A stretch of DNA of 64,000 bases from Carposina sasakii (Eukaryota > Arthropoda > Insecta > Lepidoptera > Carposinidae): contig CP053159.1 of NCBI GenBank assembly GCA_014607495.2, positions 9,679,501 through 9,743,500 on the forward strand, given 5' to 3'. A program made the position numbers and the translations under genes. This document shows positions 35,601 to 44,600 of this stretch, in pieces. Numbering within the stretch: position 1 is the first letter of the stretch; every line of letters starts with the position of its first letter. Below the pieces are notes generated by a model. That model saw only the letters and a program-made list of their open reading frames with translations. It was not told the origin of the DNA and made no database searches.

Positions 35601-38600
35601 GTTATGTTAGAACTGATAAAATGACCACACGAGCTGAGCGAGCGAAGCGAGCGTGCCGCTTGTTGCCGCAGTGACTTTTGTACCTAACTCATTGTTTAGT
35701 TTGCAAAAAAATATATTTTATTTACAGCGAGCAAATGAGGAAGAACTAATGATGATGCAGCAACACTTAAAAACAAAGCCGGACATACCACTGGACAAAC
35801 CAGAAGCCTTTCTGCTGAATCTGTCGGGCATACCCTGCTTTGCTGAGAGGATATCCTGCTTTATGTTCCAAGCGGAGTTCGAAGATGCTGTCAGCACAAT
35901 TATGCACACTCTGGATAATTTGAAGCATACTTGTGAGGTTAGTGCAAGTTTCTATAATATAAATATCTTCTATAATATAAATATACATACATACATAGGT
36001 ATAAATGTATATATGTATATCACGCCTTTATCCATTGCGGGGTAAGCAGAGCACCAAGGGCCGATAGAACCACATGGTGACATTTCTGACCAATTTTGAA
36101 GGTATAGTTGAGATGTACAGTATAATATAAAAATCAATCGCTAATTCGTATTCCTTGATGTGCGAGGTTGGTTCTTACGGAGACAAAAATAAAAAAATTG
36201 CCTTTTCCACTTTTCTATAGCGGAGGCTATGTCCACGTGAAAGGGCATTACACCCGGTCCCCTTATTACCTAACTAGCAAAAGCAAAGCAACAGCGAAAA
36301 TTGTTCAAAAATCGCTGATTGCTTGTCAAATTCGTATTACGTAAAATAAAGTTCAAAGGAACTTTGACAAAGGAATATTGTACAATTTTCGCTATCGCTT
36401 TGCTTCGGCTTTGCTATTGCAAATTAGGTAATCAGGGGCGGATCTCTAGTTTGTCAGATAAATGTAAGCCACACTACGGTCCCTAAAGATTTGTGCCGTC
36501 GGTATTACATAATATGTAAGTACATATACGCGGCCGATTGGTCTAGTAGGTAGTGACCCTGCTTGCGACGCCATAGTTCCGGGGTTCGAATCCCGGTAGG
36601 TGCAAACATTGATATGATGAATACCGATGTTTGTTTCCGAGTCTTGGATGTTTATATACTTATCTATGTATTTATATACCGTTGCTTAGTACCCACAACA
36701 CAAGACCTTAGGGATTAGTGGGACTAAGTTAATGTGTTGTGTAGTGTAGTATTTAAAAAAAATACATACGGCCATGTTTCTGAAACAGAGTAGCCAGAAC
36801 TGCAGGTTCATAAAAGAGATCTCATAGCCTCGTTTAGCATACTGGTGACAGATGTAAATCATCAGCGACATGTTGCTACCTTATCGCCTGAGAGAATGCC
36901 CGATTCCATAGCCGACTCTTACGTCATGGACATGCAGATACAGTTAAGGCGCTCCAATAGACGAATTTTAGGTATTTGAGGGGGTTGAGGTAGACGTAAC
37001 TGCGGGGCGCCCCCCGCAACCAGCGCAATCTGCCGCGGACGTCCTTATTCTGTCGCCATCCGTATTCTGGTTGATTTCGGGATTAATTGCCGGGATTTTA
37101 ATTTCTTTCCTGCATAATAAATTTTGTAACTGGGTTGCTTACTGCGTAAATTGTAGATATAATTAAAAAAATTACAGGGTGTAGGTGACAGCCAGGCAAA
37201 TACTGGAATGCTGAACAAGTACTATAGGGTTGAGTTACACGACAATATTATAACTCGCAGGAAATGCATTTTTATTTTGATTATCCGTACCTAATGTTTG
37301 TTTTCCGCGCCAATTGTATCGGGCGATATCGACTAGTTAAATGGGCTTATTGGTTATTGTGTGATACATAGCTGTTTTTTGGATCACTTGTGACTCTCTA
37401 TTAAGGTTGATCAGGTTTTTGAACTTTTTGAGCGTAACTGGTTTTTTTTAAATCGTCTAGTGGTAAAATGTTTGTTTTTAAGCCATTTTCTAAGGCCGAA
37501 TTAAATAAACAAAACATAACATCAACACTAAAATATCGTTTCATCAATTCGATTCTGAAACTTCGCCGGCAGTTCCGCTCGCTCGGCTCGTGCGTTGTTT
37601 GTCATACTCTAACCTAACCTAACTTATTATTTTTATCATTGTATGAAAAGGGAACTGTCACACCGACAAAACGTCATTCGCCTTATACTAGTTGTGCGCT
37701 AAGGTTAATTTGATGTGCAGTCAGTATTTATGATGAGATTGTAGTATTTTTGCACCAAAAGGTATTAATTTGTCTTGCATTCGAGGAAAACAGTTTATGT
37801 TGGGCTGATATTATGTATTTTCGAATTATCTGCTGTAATTGTTTTGTAAAACATTGAGTTTATTTGTACTAAAATAATTTAATTGCTGTAATAAAGTATA
37901 TAAAGGGCATACTGTACAAGTCAGTAGAGGAACAAGAGGGTCTTGATGTTTCGTAGGCGATGGGCTGACCATCTGTCACTACTAACCGAACTTGTATATC
38001 TCAACTATACCCTCAAAATTGGTCAGAAGTGGCACCATGTGGTTCTATCGGCCCTTGGTACTCTGCCTATCCCGTAAGGGATAAAGGCGTGATTATATGT
38101 ATGTATGTATGTAATAAAGTACATAAAAGATGAGATTAAATTGATGGGCGATTATTTATTTGATGTGCAATTAAAAATATCTCCTAAACAAATAACTATG
38201 ATCGGTTATAGGTTGCAGTTGCTGGATAATACACATTATTATTTATAACTCTTCTACACCAAGTGGTATTAAAGTATGATCTTCAAATTCTTCCTTCGGA
38301 TTATAAATGCGAAAGTAACTCTGTCTGTCTGTGTGTTACGCAATCACGCCTAAACTACTGAACTGATTTAAATTAAATTTAATTTGGTACAGAGATAGTC
38401 TAGAGCCTGAGAAAGGACATAGGCTACTTTTTAATGCAAAAAAGAGATGTAAGTGGTTGAAATAGTGGATGAAAGTTTGTATGGAAATTACGTCATTTTT
38501 TAAGCTAGAAGCTTAAAACTTATTTTTTAGGCTTTTCATCTACACTAATATTATAAAGAGGAAAACTTTGTTTGTTTGGTTGTAATGAATAGGCTCAAAA

Positions 38601-41600
38601 ACTACTGGACCGATTTTAAAAATTCTTTCACCGTTAGAATCCTTATAGGACCTGGATGAACATAGGCTATAAGAATTTCCCGATATTCCCACGGGAAGGC
38701 GACAAACGGGAATTCTATATTTTTTACGAAAACCACTATACATATGAAGCTGAAATCGGGCATATATGTTCATTGGGGAGAGCAAGGGAGGACTAAAAAC
38801 GGATTTCCCGAAATTCCCACGGGAAGGGGACAAACGGGAATTCATAATTTTACGAAAACCGCTATACATATTAAGCTGAAATTGGGCATAGATGTTCATT
38901 AGGGACTGCAAGTAAGCACTAAGGACGAATTTCCCGAAATTCCCACGGGAAGGGGGCCAACGGGAATTAATTATTTTTTATGAAAACGGTTACACATATG
39001 AATCTTAAGTTGGGCATATTTGTTTATTTGGGACCCCGAGGAAGCACTAGGAACGGATTTCTCGAAACTCCCACGGGAAGGGGACAAACGGGAATTCATT
39101 TTTTTACGACAAGCGCGATATATATGAATTCGAAATTAGACCTGTACGTTCATTAGGGACTGCGAGGGAGCGCTAAGAACGAATTTCCCGAAATTCCCAC
39201 GGGAAGGGGACTAACGGGAATTCAATTTTTTTACAAAAACCGCTGTACATGTGAAGCTAAAATCGGAGACTGCGGGGAAGCACTAAGAATTGATTTCCCG
39301 AAATTCCCACGGGAAGGGACTGTCTGTGCGTTTGTGCACGCTAATCTCAGGAACGGCTTAACCGATTTCGGTGCAGTTTTCAGGAATATATTGTGACAGG
39401 TCCCACTTAACATATAGGCTACTTTTTATCCCGGGAAAATGTTTTTATCCCGGATAATTTCGACATTTTTTTTTCTGTAGTCCACGCGGACGGAGTCGCG
39501 GGCGTCCACTAGTTAGATATAAATAAATACGACATTCAAAGTTTGTAAAAGAATACCCTAAAGGAGCTAAAAATAGGGGGTGAAAAATTTTGTGTGATGA
39601 CATCGGAAAAAAGCTTAGGGCTCAGAAAATAAAAATATAGAACAGAACAATACAGAGAATTAAGTAAGAAACTTGCCAAGCACTGCGCGCCATATGCAAA
39701 AAAGGGATGTAAGATGAAAGTTTGTATGGAAATTACGTCATTTTTAAAAGTTTTGTCTCACTACAAATATGCGAGTACAACTTCATAATGATTATCAAGT
39801 AGGACAATATGCAACAAACAGCTCTTTTAAAAATCGTACTAAAACGTCGCATATAAAAATGTACTTAAATAAGCTTAATAACTTATTTTAATGTACATGT
39901 GTTTTACTTATTAATATTAATAATTAGCCTAAAAAAATTTAAAAGTGCTGCCGAAAGTCACTACTTCACGCGGACGAAGTCGCGGGACAACTAGGGATTC
40001 GCGGGCAACTTAGGGATTTATGTTCGAAACAATTTGAAATCATATACAGGGTGTTTTTTTGTGGCCACCTTTAACGAAGGGTACGTATTCTATACATGAA
40101 ATAAAGTATATTTATGCCAAAAAAAATGCTGGGATTTTTTTTTTTTTAATTTTTAAATTCCTTGATCGTGCGAAATTTATAGTGTCCAGTGTTTATGTTA
40201 GTTTTTTTATAGACAGATGTTAATTATTTTTCGTGAAAAAATCCTGCTACGCGCGTCTATCTGCATTTATGCAGAAAAACGCAGTCTATTTACTCAACTT
40301 TGGACCCTAATATTTTGGAAACCAGACACTTCCCAGGTATGCTTCCATGGAGAAAAATGATCGTGATGATGAGGAGATTCCGTAGTTTTCGGGAACGTTG
40401 ACGACCAAAAATCATCCTGTATATGCATAATAGTCACGCCCATTATCCCCCAAAGTGGTGTATATACAGGATGTAACAAAAGGGGTATGTTAACCGAAAA
40501 GCTATGAATATAAACCACTATAAAGAACCTATCACCAAAATTTGAGACTAAATATCACATATTTATTTGTCCAGATAGTATGGAGAACACCTAACCCACT
40601 CAGGAATATTATGAACATACAATCTTGAAAAATAAACCTGCGATTACTAATCTAAAAATTTCGGGATATGTTATCTACAGTGGGTTGTTTTTATAGTATT
40701 TCGCTTACCATGCCCTTTTTGTTACACCCTGTATATACTGCTACTTGTTATATTTGCTATTGATACTAAGTTATTTGCAGTTTAATGTCATAAAGAGGAC
40801 TATACTAACACACGTAAACTTTTGCACAAAATGTTCGGAAAAATCCCGGATTTTTTTCCCGGGATTTTGTGGATCTAAAAAAAAACTAAGTAGATAAATA
40901 AAATTATACTAGGTAGAAATGGTCAAATAGACACGTAACATAATTACCTACTTATGAATATCATTTTTAAATACGAAATCACTACATATTATAAAACAAA
41001 GTCGCTTTCTGATGTCTGTCTCTATGTATAGGTATGCTTAGATCTTTCAAACTAGGGAACGGATTTTTTTGATGCGGTTTTTTTAATAGATAAAGTGATT
41101 CACAAGGAAGGTTTATAATGTAACTAGGGACCCGCCTCGGCTTCGCACGGGAGTAATGTACTCTCACGCGGGCAAAGCCGTGGGCGGGCGTTAGTACAAT
41201 CTAAAACATACTATAAAGTATCTATGTAGGTAGGTATTAACGTTTTCTATAAGTCTTTTTTACGTAAGGTCTCTCTTTTTTGTAACTTTTGTTACACTAC
41301 GATTTCCCAAGTCTACTTACTAAATAAATATAGTATTTTATATTATGTATTTGCGCGCGAAAAAACAAGCACAGAACCGGCGTTGACAGTGGTCACGGCG
41401 GTACTGAATGTTCCGAGCGAGACTGGCCAGTGCAAGGATTAGAACACAGCGTAGTTGTAGATGTGTTTTTTTATTAATTGTTAATTATCTACAAAATTTA
41501 CAAAAAATGTACTTTGGCCATAAACTAGATCTGATAAAGCGCTATACAACTATGCAAGTTTCGTGTTGATATTCACAATAGTTTTCAAGATATATCGCTT

Positions 41601-44600
41601 ATAAGAACGTAAAAAAGGTAATTTTCAAATCGAAATTCTATCGAGAATTTTTTAAGTAATTAAGTTTCCACGTTGGCCACAAACTTGATAAAGATTTAAA
41701 TAATAACATATAAAAAAATTAGAACTGTGGTAATCGGACAAGTATTTAAAAAATCGATTCTAAAATGCCTCTTTTGTCTGATCACACCGCCTTAATGTAT
41801 TCTAATGAAGCCTCGCATCAGCAGCGCAGGATTAACTAAGCAATCATAATTTTGTAACTTCATTGATGTAATATAATATTGATATAATGATTGCAATGTA
41901 ACATAATTTATCGTATCAATGTTGAACCTACCTGCAAGCCTAGCATGACCTGCGAAACACTATATGATAAACAGATTTATCGACATGTAGTCTGTCAAAA
42001 TACGATAAATATAGCCGCCATGTTGAATTTTATACAGGATGATTTTTGGTCGTCAACGTTCCCGAAAACTACGGAATCTCCTCATCATCACGATCATTTT
42101 TCTCCATGGAAGCATACCTGGGAAGTTTTTGGTTTCCAAAATATTAGGGTCCAAAGTTGAGTAAATAGACTGCGTTTTTCTGCATAAATGCATATAGACG
42201 CGCGTAGCAAGATTTTTTCACGAGAAATAATTAATATCTGTCTATAAAAAAACTAACATAAACACTAGACACTATAAATTTCGCCAGATCAAGTAATTAA
42301 AAAAAATTTTTGAAAAAAAATTTTTTTTTCCCAGCATTTTTTTTGGCATAAACTTACTTTATTTGATGTATAGAGTACTTACCCTTCGTTAAAGGTGGCC
42401 ACAAAAAACATCCTGTATAGAGACGATACGATATCGTACGATATGATATCCACGATGCGTGGTCATGCTAGGGAGGCAGATAGGACTTTAACTTCTACTT
42501 TTACTTTGTGTTATACTTATACAGGGTGTAAAAAGACAACAATGTTCTTTTAATACCTCGTATTCTTTGTAAGGTTGCGATCATTTTCTTCTATGGAACC
42601 AACCCTGGGAAACGACAAAAAAAAATTGAAAAAATTGCAAGCAATGTATTCGTTTGATGCGCAAAGTACAAATGTACAAACAAAACTAACATTATGACAT
42701 GGTATTTTAAAAATAATGTTTTTTAACCAATTTTAGATAGATTTATGTAAAAAAAATGATAATATTAATGTAACTATGGATATTATGACTTTGGACCTCA
42801 ATATCTTGGAAACCCGTGGTTTTCCAGGGGTGCTTCCATAGAAAAAAATGATCGTGATGTTACAAAGAATACGAGGTATTAAAAGAAGTTGTCTTTTTAC
42901 ACCCAGTATGTACCTTATCATTGCTTAGTTTCCACGCACGACACGACACAAGACGTGTCGTATTTAAGTTATGAGGCTAGGCTGATAGTTTGTGAATATT
43001 TATTTAAATAAAAAAAATCTTGACTCAAACCACCTTAGTATCTAATCAGCGTAAATTCTCGAGCTTAGTTCAAAAGAAGCAGTGTTGATTTCAGTTTCTG
43101 ATGACCAGCGAACCTCTCAAGAAACTGTTCGCCATTATTCTAACTCTCGGGAACTATATGAATGGCGGAAACGGGCAGCGCGGGCAGGCAGACGGATTCG
43201 GCCTTGAGATACTTGCTAAACTGAAGGATGTCAAGGTGAGAGAGAAGATAGGGAAATGGTGATTAAGTTATTTTATGCACATACATACAGGATGATTTTT
43301 GGTCGTGAACGTTCCCGAAAACTACGGAATCTCCTCATTAGCACGATCATTTTTCTCCATGGAAGCATACCTGGGAAGTGTCCGGTTTCCAAAATATTAG
43401 GGTCCAAAGTTGAGTAAATAGACTGCGTTTTTCTGCATAAATGCACAGAGACGCGCGTAGCAAGATTTTTTCACGAGAAATAATTAATATCTGTCTATAA
43501 AAAAACTAACGTAAACACTAGACACTACTATAAATTTCGCCCGATCAAGTAATAAAAATTAAAAAAAATAAAAATAATTCCCAGCATTTTTTGGCATAAA
43601 CTTACTTTATTTGATGTATAGAGTACGTACTCTTCGTTAATGGTGGCAACAAAAAAACATCCTGTATACACGGCTGGCTGTGTTTCCGAAATAGGGTAGA
43701 GTCAGAGGGCTTAGTGTGAGTTTTAATTTCGCACTCGTTTGCGTTAATTTATACATACAGAATGTTTTTTCGTTGCCACCCTTAACGAAGGATAGGTACG
43801 TACCCTATACATCAAATAAAGTAAGTTTATGCCAAAAAAAATGCTGGGAAACGATGTAATTTTTTTAAAATTCTTTTTTGAATTACTTTATCGGGCGAAA
43901 TTTATAGTGTCCAGTGTTTATGCTACGAGTAGTTTTTTCATAGAGAGATATTAATTATTTCTCGTTAAAAAATCTTGTTACACGCGTCAATGTGCATTTA
44001 TGCAGAAAAACGCAGTCTATTTACTCAACTTTGGACCCTAATATTTTGGAAACCAGACACTTTCCAGTTATGCTAACATGGAGAAAAATGATCGTCATGA
44101 TGAGGAGATTCCGTAGTTTTCGGGAACGTTAACGAGTAAAAATCACCTGTATAATAATGTAAACTATAGTTTATTTAACGAATCACGTCGTGCGATTGCG
44201 CTCACTTTTAGTAGGTAATTGTATGTATCACGTCATCACGCCATAATGTGGTTAGTTCGACTCGCACTGAGCTCTCAGAACTGCAGGATCATAAGGGAGA
44301 TCACAGTCACGTTTTGCACAGCGGGGGCAGCTGCCAATGATCAGTGACAAGTTGATAGCTTACCGCCTGCTGGTTAAGACATTCTCATGAGAGAATGTCA
44401 GAGTTCATTAATCGATTCTTACGACATGCACGGAAGGAGATGCAGCTAATGTATTTTATTGAAGTCTCGCATCAGCACGGGAAATTTAGTTTTTAATTTA
44501 TAAAAAAATTATAAAAAAGCATTCGTGCAGTCAGTACGTAGTGTTACAGGGAAATGAGCATAACGAGCCGTTTTTACATGTATTGGTCGTTGCGAATGCA

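Larger units (their letters stand above)
38290..39994 (+). mobile_element. Helitron interrupted by a second Helitron
   Basis: Outer part: AAAGTAACTCTGTCTGTCTG at the left and ACGCGGACGAAGTCGCGGGA...ACAACTAG at the right are the two ends of the classic lepidopteran Helitron; the inner element is at 38539-39512. The outer 5' TC end is not clear. Confidence 0.55.
35938..43094 (+). other. Formin intron 6, 7.2 kb, mostly mobile elements
   Basis: GT at 35938, AG at 43093-43094. About two thirds can be assigned to named repeats listed separately (SINEs, hairpin MITEs, nested Helitrons, TA-inserting MITEs). No missing exon is needed: the FH2 reading [16 protein letters not shown] is continuous. Confidence 0.75.

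Noticed and set aside
37608..37624. Telomere-like CCTAA run
   Set aside because: Only about three units; far too short to be an interstitial telomere array. The CCTAAA motifs at 2850-2960 are part of a MITE.
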